From Chamaecyparis obtusa (Eukaryota; Streptophyta; Pinopsida; Cupressales; Cupressaceae), in the NCBI GenBank assembly GCA_027943335.1, contig BSBK01007858.1, positions 807,501-871,500 of the forward strand: a DNA stretch of 64,000 nucleotides, in the 5' to 3' direction. The notes under the pieces were generated by a model. It did not search any database. It was given only the letters and a program-made list of their open reading frames with translations, and was not told the DNA's origin. This document shows positions 44,544 through 55,430 of this stretch, in pieces (within the stretch, counting starts at the first letter, position 1; each line of letters opens with the position of its first letter). Both the position numbers and the translations under genes were made by a program.

Positions 44544-45541
44544 GCCTTGAAAGTAATAGAAACGATGCCCTAGCTCTCAAAGCTAGCGGGTAATCAAGCA
44601 TTAAAAATGAAAAGATGTAAACAATGCCAGTATTAAACAGTGAGCTCATGAACAATGTATGATGCCCTAGCTTGCAGCCCGTGAGCCATCGAAACATTTC
44701 CCTATGAAATGATCATAAATAGGGAGTACCACATAGCTAGTGAATATCAATAGAAAAATAAATAAAGAGAGATCAAACACTTCACACAATATATATTATT
44801 TTATAAGATTTTATTAAGACTAAATATATTATTTTATTAAGACAAAGTATTTTGAGTTAGTTTTATGTTGTTTTATAAGATATTTATTATGTCTAAATAT
44901 ATGATGTAAACTCAATATAACAACAGAGCACTGACCAATCAAATAGGGACATGAGGTGCTCAAATAGTGAGTTTATAAACAATGCATGATGCCCTAACTT
45001 GCACCCTGTGAGTCATCAAGACATTTCCTAATAAAATGATCATAAATAGGGAGTACCACATGGTGAATATCAACAACAAAAAAAATAAAGAGAGACCAAA
45101 CACTTCACGTAATGCCTTGAAGGTAATAGCAACGATGTCCTAGCTCTCAAAGCTCATGGGTCATCGAGCATTCCAAATGCTAAGATGTAAACAATGTCAC
45201 TATTAACATTCATATTGTGCCATTAAATCAACAAATGTCATCAAAATGTGATTGAGTTAATGAGAAGACAAAGCTCGAATGCCTACCTCAAGTGTTAGTG
45301 CCCTCTTCCCACACGGTGTTGTCCTTTTCACACATGCCAAACTCGAATGCCCTCTTTGCGCCATGCAAAAGTGCAGTGCCGTCTTCGCGACAGCTCTTTG
45401 ATTTCATAAAAATTACAAATGACACTTTTTTTTTTGTTTTTTTATTTATAACCAAGCTAGTGTCGCAATTAAATCAAAAAATGCCATCAAAATGAAATTG
45501 AGTTAATGAGAAGACAAAGCTTGAATGCCTACCTCCAGTCA
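44544..45541 (-). repeat. Hub repeats and CACTA subterminal sequence in inverted orientation
   Basis: Two hub units run on the minus strand (about 44544-44800 and 44935-45210). Bases 45235-45475 are the reverse complement of 32248-32480, including ATGCCAAACTCGAATGCC, CGCCATGCAAAAGTGCAGTG and TAGTGTCGCAATT. No CACTA terminus follows. Confidence 0.75.
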
Positions 45542-45738
45542 TAGCTTGATGCAGGAGCATCTTGGGTGTAAGAGCAATCTTGCATCACCCAAAAATATTT
45601 CTATTTGCTTTTTAATAAGGGCTATCTTGTGCAGAGCTGCTATTTATAGAAACTTACTATTTTTAGTAAGTTGGTCATATGATCTTAGAATGTTTTGATT
45701 TCACAGTTGGAGGTTCATCCTAGTCGTTTCAGCCTACC

Positions 45739-48700
45739 TGTCATGCCCCGCAAGGGAACTGGGAAGAGAACAAAGATTCTCTTTGTAAAGAAAACCTAAG
45801 CAAAAATTTATTTATTTTTTTTAAATTTTCAGAACAATAATATGAACAAAACCTAAACTTAGTTTCCTCCAAGGTTCCCTTTTATTTAATGCATGATTCA
45901 TTTAAGGCCATTAAGTAAACTAAGAACAAGATAAAGTTCTCAAAACAAATTACATCATATCTTTAAGAAATACAAAATATTTTCATTTCAACTTTCCATT
46001 TAAACATCTATATTCCTAAGTATCCTTTATGAACAATATAACTTTTTAAAATCAAATAAAACTCATCTAAATACATTGCACATATACTACATAACTTGGA
46101 ATGTTACAAAATCCTTTTTCTTTTCCAACATACATCTTAAACATAAAGTTCACATTTCCCTTTTCCCTTTTTCCTAAGTCTACCCATACATCATTTTGAA
46201 TCACGTCAATGATTACATTACATTCATCTCCTCATGGGAGGTAACAATAATTTTACAAAATGAAATATAATTACAAAGCCTTCATTCTTCAAAATTGGTA
46301 CATAAGCAAGCATGAATCTCCAAACACTGCATCCGCCAAAAGATACCTCGATAAAAGATTTACCACCCAACCATGTGGATACCTAAAAGGCCCACTCCCC
46401 CGTGCTAGGAGATAAACACCAAGCCCACAAAGAAGTAACTTACTAGGTTTTTACAAAGGGTTGAATAACAATTCCACAAATGAGGTTCACTTCACAAGGG
46501 TTCTAAGGTTTGGGTAGAAAATCCTAAGCAACAACCTAAGTGAGTGTCATCGCATAGCCCTCACCCCTTGGGTTGTCCTGGTACTAGCCACACTGGGCCC
46601 CGGCCCCCAAGTAGGCACATGCGGAATCGAATGCCTTTCGTACAGACAAGCACCATTCGATCATACCTATGCATAGGTACCTTCTCCCACTCCCATCCAT
46701 AGCCTTTACTAGCACTAATGGCATGGGTGAGGCACATTTAATCTTTTTAATGTTTTAACCCATTCCCATAAGTTTAATTAAGTTTTCACTTGTTAAATAA
46801 CTCTTCAGTCGGTTATCCTGGTCTAGCCACTTTAGGGCCCCGGCCCCGCACTGAGAGCCACTCACTTAGGGGTTCTTAGGTTTCCTACCCTTAACCCACA
46901 TGTCACAATCACATCACAAATATAGTAAAACATATCATAAACACATTTGTAAGACTGCATCAAAGAGTAGAAACTAATAAGATAGTTTATGAACGTTTAG
47001 GGAAATTAGGAACGTTTAAGGATATTTAGAATGTCCTGATCCTTTAGACAACCCTAACCCTAAACTACTTCCTAAACACATCCTAACCCTATTAAGGCAT
47101 CTAAATGCACTGGACATAACCTCTGCCAAACACATTTAAGGTTTTCACAAATTTCCATACGCCAAAATAACGCTTCTTAGATTTCAGTCTAGGCCTGACA
47201 TTTGACTAATCTTGAAATTTGGCTAAGTCTGGTTTTATGAAAATCTAAAATCTAAAAATCACAAATTTATAAACTAAACTATACTATGAAATTCCTACTA
47301 AATAATAACTAAATTTAATAGAAATTTCAATATTCCAAATTTAATATTCACTAAAAACAAACTACCACAAAATAATAAAAGAAAACAAAATAGATTTAAA
47401 GTCATTTTTAAATAGGCTATTTAGTATTTCATTATTTTATTTTCCTCCTACAATCTCTCCTTATTTTTCTCCTATATTTCCTCCTTATTATTTTCCTATA
47501 ATTTTTTCTATATTTCCTCCTTATTATTCTCCTATAATTTCTCCTATATTTTACTAAAAGTTTAAATGATTTTACTAAATGTTATTGACATTTTATTTTA
47601 TTATATTTTTTTGAAAATAAAAATAAAACATAACTCAAATGTTTTATTGAAACATATATATTTCAGAAACCAAAATAATATTTATATTGTATAAACGTCA
47701 CCAAATGAATTCATATTAAAATGTTAAAATGTTTGTATTGATAGAATATTAAATGACGGAATGATATAATAATATAGCATTTGTTTTATTTTTACATATA
47801 TATTTCAGAAACCAAAATAATATTTATATTGTATAAACGTCACCAAATGAATTCATATTAAAATGTTAAAATGTTTGTATTGATAGAATATTAAATGACG
47901 GAATAATATAATAATATAGCATTTGTATTACACTAATACAACATTTGTATAATGTACAGACGATTGACAAAATAATATCATACTACACACACTATTACCA
48001 ATAATGCAATGATATTTCACATATTATAATAATACATTTAATACTTCAACATTCTGTAATAATACGTTATTGCAGAATACATTAATCTATCAACTGTCTG
48101 CAATAATATACTATTACAGAACACATTAATATATTCACCCTACACCATACAATAATAATACGACATTACACCTATGTTTTGCAATAATAACACACATACA
48201 GAAACTTTCAACCAATCTAAAAATCACATTCATACTATTAAATTAAACCTATTTCTCAGGATGGAATCCAACCTGGAGTCCTGCGGAATCCGGTTGATGA
48301 AGATGAATCCTTCCTCTCTGTCTCTTTCCAGCAAGCCTCAAACTCTTCCTGGATGAACTCTCCAGCCTTTATTTTCCAAAATCCAAATGCCAAACTTTTC
48401 TGAATCTCCCCAAATTTTTCTCCGGCAATCATAATATATATCTCTATATATATATTTTCCTCCCCTCCCTTACATAAGAAATCTTTCGGTAAATAAAATG
48501 GAGGTGGTGGTTGCACGGGTAAACCAATTGTGCAACCATCCCAACCTCTCACCCGTTAATAATATAGTTAATAATATGGTTAATAATATGGTTTGTAAAA
48601 CCATTCCCATAAGGGTTAATCATATTTTATTTAATAAGGTTTTAATTTAATTTTTTTTGTCTCCTAAATTTAAGGATGACAAAATAGAGAATATATTCTT

Positions 48701-49721
48701 AAATATTAATTTCCTGACTTACTTAGCCATGGTAATAGAATTTACCAATCCTATTTACCACTAATAAGAATAACATAAGAATAATTTCCTTCACACAAAT
48801 AATTAATTTATTATATAATAATATATATTAATATATGTATTCATAGGCATATGTGTGCACCCATATGCTTATGGTACATATACCATAAATCATACACATT
48901 ATTATTAATATTAAATATTAAAATAACATTATTATAAAATATATTATTTATTATTAATGATATTAAATCTCACTATTTAAATCACATACCAACTCGTTCA
49001 CACTAGTATGCATATACGTAACTTTTAATAATGATAAATTACTAAGTCATACCTATCAAAAATCTACTTACAACTTTGAACATGCCATGAAGACAAGACC
49101 TAGCTACCAGATCCACAAATCAACCAACTACAAGATCGCATAATGCCTCCACACAAGGGACTAACTCGACACCTCCCACCTAAGGGTAAAAGGATCAAAG
49201 GTGAGGTTTCTTCCTGTGGAACCTGGTGATATCTCCATAACAACAACAACGATCGAGGATTTTGAGAGATCGCTTAGACCTGTGAAGCCAGGTGGAGACG
49301 ATACCCGGTACCTGCAATCCTGCATCACCAAGAAGAGATACATACATATACATATGGATATACAAATCAAATATATGCAAGTAGATGACTAGGATCGATA
49401 CATCGTGTGGACCTCAACTAAGTGAGTAACTACGACTTCGTCCTGAGTCATAAAAACACATCAGTCACATATCCATGCAACATAGAAGATCATGATAATG
49501 GTTAGTATTTAAATCATTGGGTTAGATCCATAAGACATATAAAAAATAGATGATTTTCAAATCTCATAAACATATAAATGATATAACCATAAATGAGCAT
49601 ATTAATCATCTGATAAACATAACATCATCCATAAAGCATAAACGTAAATGTATAGTCCTAACCATCACAATAGAATGTCCAAATTAGAAAGTCCAAGTAT
49701 CAGCATATGAGAGGTATTACA
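45739..49721. mobile_element. Putative 4-kb solo LTR nested in the solo LTR
   Basis: Starts TGTCATGCCCCGCAAGGG and ends GAGAGGTATTACA, with a perfect CTACC duplication (45734-45738 and 49722-49726). It interrupts the outer LTR exactly between CAGCCTACC and AGTCAAGTTTC. Its own ends are not repeated internally and I see no pol, so it is probably a solo LTR. Such long LTRs occur in Del/Tekay-like gypsy elements (lineage is inference). It contains two GGCCCCGGCCCC motifs (about 46600 and 46838). Confidence 0.78.
47652..47935. repeat. 142-bp tandem duplication
   Basis: ACATATATATTTCAGAAACC starts at 47652 and again at 47794. The two copies are nearly identical through GACGGAATnATATAATAATA. Near identity suggests a recent duplication inside the 4-kb LTR. 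Confidence 0.85.
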
Positions 49722-50352
49722 CTACCAGTCAAGTTTCATTACCACATCATCAGTATTGGTGAAGTTATTGAGATTTTTGGGTACAAAATCTTTCAGGTCA
49801 ATTTTGAAGGTCATAGAGGCTCCGGATCGTGATTGACCCCCTACTGATTGGTGCTAGCACATGTTAGATGTTGTAGATCTCGTCATGACATTTCTGAAAA
49901 GTGGTTACAATAGAAAAATGGAGTTACGGTTAAAAAATTATGGCCTCCAGAAGTTGGATTACCTAAAATCATATTTTGTATTTCTTTTGAGTCGACCCTA
50001 TTGTAATAATTGTGAAAAATAAATAATTCTATGTTTAGTCGGCCTAAAGGGCTAAATTTTTAGAACTTTCTCAGGTGGTGAAAATTGTCTATATAAGAAA
50101 GGTCTGTAGTGTTGTCTTAGGTAGTTTGGGGACAATTTTGAGTGGTAGATCTGGGCAATAATTCAAAATTTTGTCCTTCAAAATATTGTAAGGGAATGCC
50201 CATGTGGCTTTGCATATTGTAATTATAAAAGTTTGTAATTCTACATTTGTGGAGATAATAAGAAGCCAATTCTTTGTTCTTGCATATTGTTGTTGTTTCT
50301 CTGTTTCTATTATGTGTTTGTGGTATTAAGGGGAGCACCCTTCATCATGGTT

Positions 50353-51931
50353 GCAATATGAAGATCAAATGCTAAGGAACTATGTTATAAAATTTCAAGG
50401 CATGAAATTTTATAACTATACAAATATAAAATTTCAAGGAATGAAATTTGACCTTTGATTTCACCCTGATAATGTCCCCTCCATTACTTATGCTTGATCA
50501 TGTCTACCTTGTGTTGATGGGCATGGTGAGTTACTATTGTGGATGCATCATTTGGAAATGATTCCATAACACTAGATGGAACAACAACATCTAGTGTTGT
50601 TGTTGCACTATTTGGATGATGTAGTCACAATAGTGATTCACTAGGTGTTCATAGAGATATAAATGCAGCCACAACAGTGATTCACCAGGTGTTCATAGAG
50701 ACATAAATGTAGGGCTTGATTTGGATTCCAATACCTATACAGTGCACATGTTCCTGAGTGCACATATTTTGTAGCACAGTTCCTTTTAGAAGTGTATGGC
50801 TTAACTATGCACATGTGTAATTGTAGATGAGGATCAATAATAGGGTGTCAAGCATTGCTTAGATCCTTTGGATCTAACCCCATCCTTTCTTTCCTTATAG
50901 TTTTTGGATCATACATGAGCATACTGGATTGAACCCATGGTCAACACTTTATTACTTCAAGCAATATCAGGTACCTTCATTATTTATGTTCATCCACTTA
51001 TGTATGTTTGCATTCATTCATATTCTTCTGAAAATTGGCTATACTCATATTCTTCTTATGTCTGAGTCTTCTAACTATGATCAATTTAATGTTGTAAATC
51101 TTGACATAGAATTTGATATTAATTAATCATATATCCATTCCAAATGATATAACTCCATTTGAATAAAAATACATGCCAACCATTTGACAAAATGTCCATA
51201 TGAAATATAGAGAAATACATTAATTTTATAGCGAATTCATGATTTATAATGCCCCGTGATTTATAGTGAATTAATTTTATAGTGAATTCATGATTTATAA
51301 TTAAGCTGTAGTAGCTCAATGTGTTTGAACTCAAGAATACCCCTTACTTAGTTTTCTACAAAGCCTTTGGTGAAATCTGTCAGAAAATTAAAAGCTTGGT
51401 CGAAGTAAGTGTACAAATGAAGGATGAAACACATAGGAAGCTATGAGAAGCTATGAGAAGGTGACATGAAGCTAATGAAAGGAGGCATCTCAATGATGTT
51501 AAATCACATGAGATTCTCTTTGTTCCCTACAATGGAGTGAGCTAATTCTAAAAGTATTAATAGATAATTTTAACAATGTATAAAGTCCTTCACAAGATGT
51601 AATAAAAACACTGGCAAGACATGAGAACTATTTAACAAAATGCCACAATAGTGGTGTCTCATGTAATGCTAAGACATTTAGTTATATGAAATGCTGAGAT
51701 ATTCAAAATATTGTTGGATAAATAGATAATTTTAACAATGTATAATTTCTTTCACAAGATATAATGAAAACTATGAAGTGAACTATGTTTGTCCGATTAT
51801 ATAATTATTATCCTATGTTAGGTATCCCACACAGTCTCATGGATTGTCAGGTACAAGTCAATACACCCCATAGAGATTAATGTCTTTTACCATTTGTAAA
51901 ATATCTCTCTCATTGCCACCTGTCTTTCTCA
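50353..51931 (+). other. Non-coding tract with gene-like segment copy 4
   Basis: Bases 50465-50785 match 42430-42704, and 50785-51045 are copy 4 of the dispersed segment. Bases 51225-51300 hold a short duplication of TTTATAGnGAATTCATGATT. From about 51330, short plus-strand frames such as YKAFGEICQKIKSLVEVSVQ suggest older exons of the gene-like region that follows, but stops are frequent. Confidence 0.5.
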
Positions 51932-52237
51932 TTGCATGAAGTGCAGGTACCAATGAGTAGGTATTTGTCAGAATTATCTTCCTTGAGCAAGGAAAATCTA
52001 GGAATGGAAGAAGAAAGTGAGACATTTAGTACATGTAATTCAATAAGATCAACTCGAGGTCAAAAAATCAGAAAGAAATTCAATAAACACATTAAATTTT
52101 TCCTTTCTCAAGGGAGGTCGTGTTCTTATGATGATGAGAGCAAAGGCAACTTTGAGCTACCATTTAGGTACAAACATCTACAGAAACAATGGGTCCCTCA
52201 TGAACTTCCTTCAATAAACACTAATTTTTTGTGTTAA
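51932..52237 (+). pseudogene. Gene-like exon, unknown charged protein
   Basis: A 101-codon open stretch with Ser-rich SRYLSELSSLSKENLGMEEE, then basic RSTRGQKIRKKFNKHIKFFL and a C-terminal RYKHLQKQWVPHELPSIN. A GTGCAG acceptor-like site precedes GTACC at about 51947. I recognise no domain. Its proximity to the SET-like frame and shared strand suggest it was part of the same transcription unit. Confidence 0.45.
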
Positions 52238-52304
52238 AGAGAGGATATATCGCATAACACCATCTTAATTACATGGTTTGGGCCTATTTTCCATGGATGG
52301 TATA

Positions 52305-52733
52305 AAGGTCTCTTACAACAAAGTTTTCAAATTGATGGAGTATGTCAGACCTTGTTATGATTACAGTAGTTGGATGCAGATTGTTAAATATTAAAAAAGT
52401 ATGTGTAGGTATGCACTCGTGACAAATTATATATAACAAAAAGTTAGTGAACAAAGTAAAATAGTAGCTATATACATTGATGGAATACCCAAAGCATCAG
52501 ATAATATTGTAGGTTTTATAAATAGTACACAACCTATGTCAACTAAGAAGCAACCCAATTGCATATTTGAGGCATGCGAGGGAAATCACGTATTTGTATG
52601 TGCGATCAAATCAATACGTCGAGGAAAGGAGCTACTTATCGATTACAATTTGAATCACATAGATACAAAAAAATCCATCACTATCATGGACAAGGTGGTA
52701 CACATTTTGATAATTGTATATTATTCAACGTAA
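52305..52733 (+). pseudogene. SET-domain-like (lysine methyltransferase) fragment
   Basis: One frame runs from NKVFKLMEYVRPCYDYSSWM, has stops at 52392 and 52434, and then stays open to 52733. The last part carries DNIVGFINSTQ, QPNCIFEACEGNHVFVCAIK and SIRRGKELLIDYNLNHID. The order GFINxxx...PNC...GKELLIDY corresponds to the (R/G)(F/Y)(I/V)N(H/S)...PNC and ELxxDY motifs of SET domains, which bind S-adenosylmethionine and form the active site. The canonical His of the NHS motif reads Ser. The N-terminal and pre-SET parts are missing or unrecognisable. Confidence 0.6.
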
Positions 52734-52774
52734 CTTAGAATAAGAACACATGTGTTTTAACATATTTGAATGAT

Positions 52775-53390
52775 CTTTTTTGAAATATAGAGCTATAGTA
52801 TGGATCAAGAGCCACACGATATGAACAGTGGTGATAGTTCTCATGGGACTTATTCTTCCTGACAGGTAAAATTCATTGTTGTTGTAAAAATGCACATACA
52901 AGAAAAATGTCAATGCATAGTTTTTGTTATGTTAATGCATATTTTTTGTTGTTCTAGTATCTTTGATTGCTTTTAAATAAAGGGCTAATAATATTGTTCT
53001 CACAAATGAGTGCTGATCAGAAAAAGAAAAAGGAACAAGTAGTCCATGAGGAGCCACAGAATGAGCAGGATCCATTTGATGTTGATTTTTTATTAGAGGT
53101 TAATCTTGTGGTTGCACTGGAAAGGGTCCTTCGTGCAATATCAAAAGAGTTAGATCGAATGATAGATATTCAGCCTCACACTCCTGAAATAAAGAGGGCA
53201 ATAGATATGTTGATTGGATATGTTCAGAACTATAGGGTAAGTATTAATGTAATTTTTAATTATAACCAAAGTTCAATAATGATTTTATAGTATACTATTT
53301 TATTTGTCATTAACTAAAATACATATGTGTTCTCTTTACAGGGGATGCTAAATAGATTAAAGGGCATTACCTCAGATGCAAATACTTCAG
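52775..53390 (+). pseudogene. Multi-exon gene remnant, 5' exons
   Basis: Three exon-like blocks have usable splice sites: 52779-52865 (TATAG before, GACAG/GTAAAA after), 53006-53236 (ends TATAGG/GTAAGT) and 53342-53390 (TTTACAG before, TTCAG/GTGG after). The middle exon encodes 77 residues without a stop: a Lys-rich start MSADQKKKKEQ, then an amphipathic helical stretch with VALERVLRAISKELDRMI and IKRAIDMLIGYVQNYR. The first block ends in a stop (TCCTGA). No family recognised. Confidence 0.5.
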
Positions 53391-53460
53391 GTGGTACATC
53401 ACATGTTTTATCATCCATCTTGTCCATGGTTATTCATATTTTTTTATGCTCTAACAATAT

Positions 53461-53556
53461 TCTTGTTCAAAACCTTCTATTGAACCTATGTTGAGTATGA
53501 TGCCTGATACAAGGATAAGATCCACATAGGTAGTTCCACCTACAATGTCGGCAACA
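53461..53556 (+). pseudogene. Exon of the same gene remnant, broken by the copia insertion
   Basis: The frame KPSIEPMLSMMPDTRIRST, a stop, then VVPPTMSATNS reaches the copia target site and continues in frame beyond it at 60426 as MTKNAMATPTI, ending in ATTG/GTAAGT at 60460. In-frame continuity across the duplicated AATAG shows the element landed inside an exon. Confidence 0.6.
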
Positions 53557-53561
53557 AATAG

Positions 53562-54722
53562 TGTTAGAAAGTAAAGATCCCCAAGATAATTGAGATGGGT
53601 GGGGGTGAATCATTTATTAGATAATTTAACCATTCAACTACTTTAAACAATATAATCAATGTATTAATCAACCATAGAAGGATAACCATACATAATTGCA
53701 CAATAACACAAGATATGTTGACTAGGGAACTTCTTGAAAAGAGTAAACCCCGGTGGTAATGATGCCCACAAAATGATGCACTAATATGAAAGTTCCTTGT
53801 TAGAGGATGGACCTTGTTAGGAGTCTTATGAATTACATTCAGTACATATAAATCCTTGTTAGGAGATTTTGAATCCCTGCTAAAAGATTCTAACCCGGTT
53901 AAGAGTTTATGGAAGACAGAAGGACCCACTGCCCAAATAGCTTCAAGGCAAGATCTTTGAACCCACTGTCCAAAAGATCTTAGAATTATTCAATAGAATA
54001 ATATGAAATATATTACCTCCTTCACACTGTGCCAAAACTGCACTCTCTGCTACACAAGATCACAATTCTAGATCTCTGTACTCACAAGTCTTCCTTCATC
54101 ACTGAATTAGCTCTTTTCTTCACTTCATGCATATATTCGCATCTCAACCTTCATATTACTCATTGCAACAAGGAAAACATTCCTTCTTATATACCAAACT
54201 CAAATAATTACAAATGAGTCAGTCCACAATTACAAAATAATAAATTCTACACGCTACACACAAAATTTACATAAAACTGTCAGCTTCCAGATACTGTAAC
54301 TTTCTCCAAACATATCTTTGAATTTTGCACTATGAACCACATCATAATTAATGAGTCTCCAACATCTCTTTAACTACACAAAATTAGATTCCATCCCAGC
54401 TAAGAGATATCCTTCGATTTCTAAAAATCGCTTCACAAAAACACTGTCTAAACACTGCTTTCACCAAAATGCTCATAACTCTCATAAATGAATGAATTTA
54501 TTTTTGTGCTATTAACCATAGGTTAATAACACACCAAAGAAAATACCATCAACTGTGCAAAAGCCAATCTACAATACAACATGTGTGCAAAACAAAACTG
54601 TACCTGCTTTCCTGCTAATATCCATAATATCACTGTGTTGACATCAATGACAATCCAAGTCATGAATGCAACAACAACTGCTATAGAATGACTACCAAAA
54701 TAATTTTCATTCATTCCTAAAA
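53562..54722 (-). repeat. 3' LTR of the copia element (1161 bp)
   Basis: Starts TGTTAGAAAGTAAAGATCCC and ends CATTCATTCCTAAAA (CA changed to AA). It is collinear with 59255-60420, which has the intact CTAACA end. Confidence 0.93.
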
Positions 54723-54733
54723 ATCTCCCCCAT
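54723..54733 (-). promoter_or_regulatory. Copia polypurine tract
   Basis: On the minus strand AATGGGGGAGAT directly precedes the LTR start. It fits the GGGGGAGAT form seen in plant copia elements and in the TRIM at 37530. Confidence 0.88.
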
Positions 54734-55076
54734 TGGCATTGATGGCAACATAGATGAAAAACATCCAATGTTCCAAAAATCCAATACTGCAACATCACTG
54801 CAAAATATCAAATTAAATCTTGCTTCGTTTTCCTATTCAGCTCTCTCATACAATCCACAATGTTTTTCATGTATATCTCTCCCCCATTGACATCAATGAT
54901 AGAAATTCCATCACTAAGTCAACAACAACTTAATGTCAAAAGACACTTTTCAAAAAAATACAATAACAAGAGTCCTCATGACTCAGCTCATAAACTGCCC
55001 CATAGAGGAAGTTCCAACATCCAATCCAGAAGAAAGATAGGGCTCATATACCACTGGACGGATGTAATCATCTGCA

Positions 55077-55430
55077 TCAATTCTCAAAAATAGGTTGGGG
55101 CATAACCCCAAGCATACCTCTTAGATACACAAATGTATCCTTAGGTAAAGGTTTTGTAAATATATCTGCTATTTGTTCCTTTGTGCTTATATACTCCAAT
55201 CTTACTTCTTTTTCTGCAACTTTCTCTCTTACAACATGATACTTGATCTCAATATGTTTAGTCTTAGAATGTAAAATAGGATTTTTTGACATACTCATTG
55301 TACTAGTGTTATCACAATGTATAACAACAGGCTCATCAAACTTTATTCCAATGTCCTTCAACATCTGCTTCATCCAAATAATCTGATTACAATTGTTTGC
55401 TGCTGCAACATATTCTGCTTCTGCCGTACT
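55077..55430 (-). pseudogene. Copia RNase H C-terminal part
   Basis: Follows a stop at 55431. It encodes STAEAEYVAAANCNQIIWMK, with the catalytic Glu, and PVVIHCDNTSTMSMSKNPIL, with a catalytic Asp. It then has HIEIKYHVVREKV and ADIFTKPLPKDTF, the normal polyprotein end. The natural stop is at 55077. Confidence 0.92.

Larger units (their letters stand above)
40595..44930. repeat. Large imperfect palindrome (arms above 1 kb)
   Basis: Blocks on the left (AT-rich block 40600-40730, hairpin 41221-41557, AT-rich block 41565-41690, 41700-42055) reappear in inverted order on the right (43727-44060, 44075-44200, hairpin 44204-44543, 44790-44930). The centre is near 42.9 kb, with about 1.65 kb of non-palindromic spacer (42060-43725). 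Arms differ by indels and by the number of hub repeats. Confidence 0.8.
45547..50347 (+). mobile_element. Solo LTR of the 2261-6312 chromovirus family, split by another solo LTR
   Basis: Bases 45547-45738 plus 49727-50347 together give about 813 bp collinear with the 814-bp LTR at 2261-3074, from TGATGCAGGAGC to CACCCTTCATCA. The flanks are TAGCT (45542-45546) and TGGTT (50348-50352). An uninterrupted copy of the target at about 38025 (inverted) reads TGGCT, so each flank has one transition. No internal region remains, as expected after LTR-LTR recombination. Confidence 0.88.

Noticed and set aside
48256..49392. ORFs of 60-98 codons on both strands near the right end of the 4-kb LTR
   Set aside because: They overlap on both strands within a putative solo LTR and show no domain.
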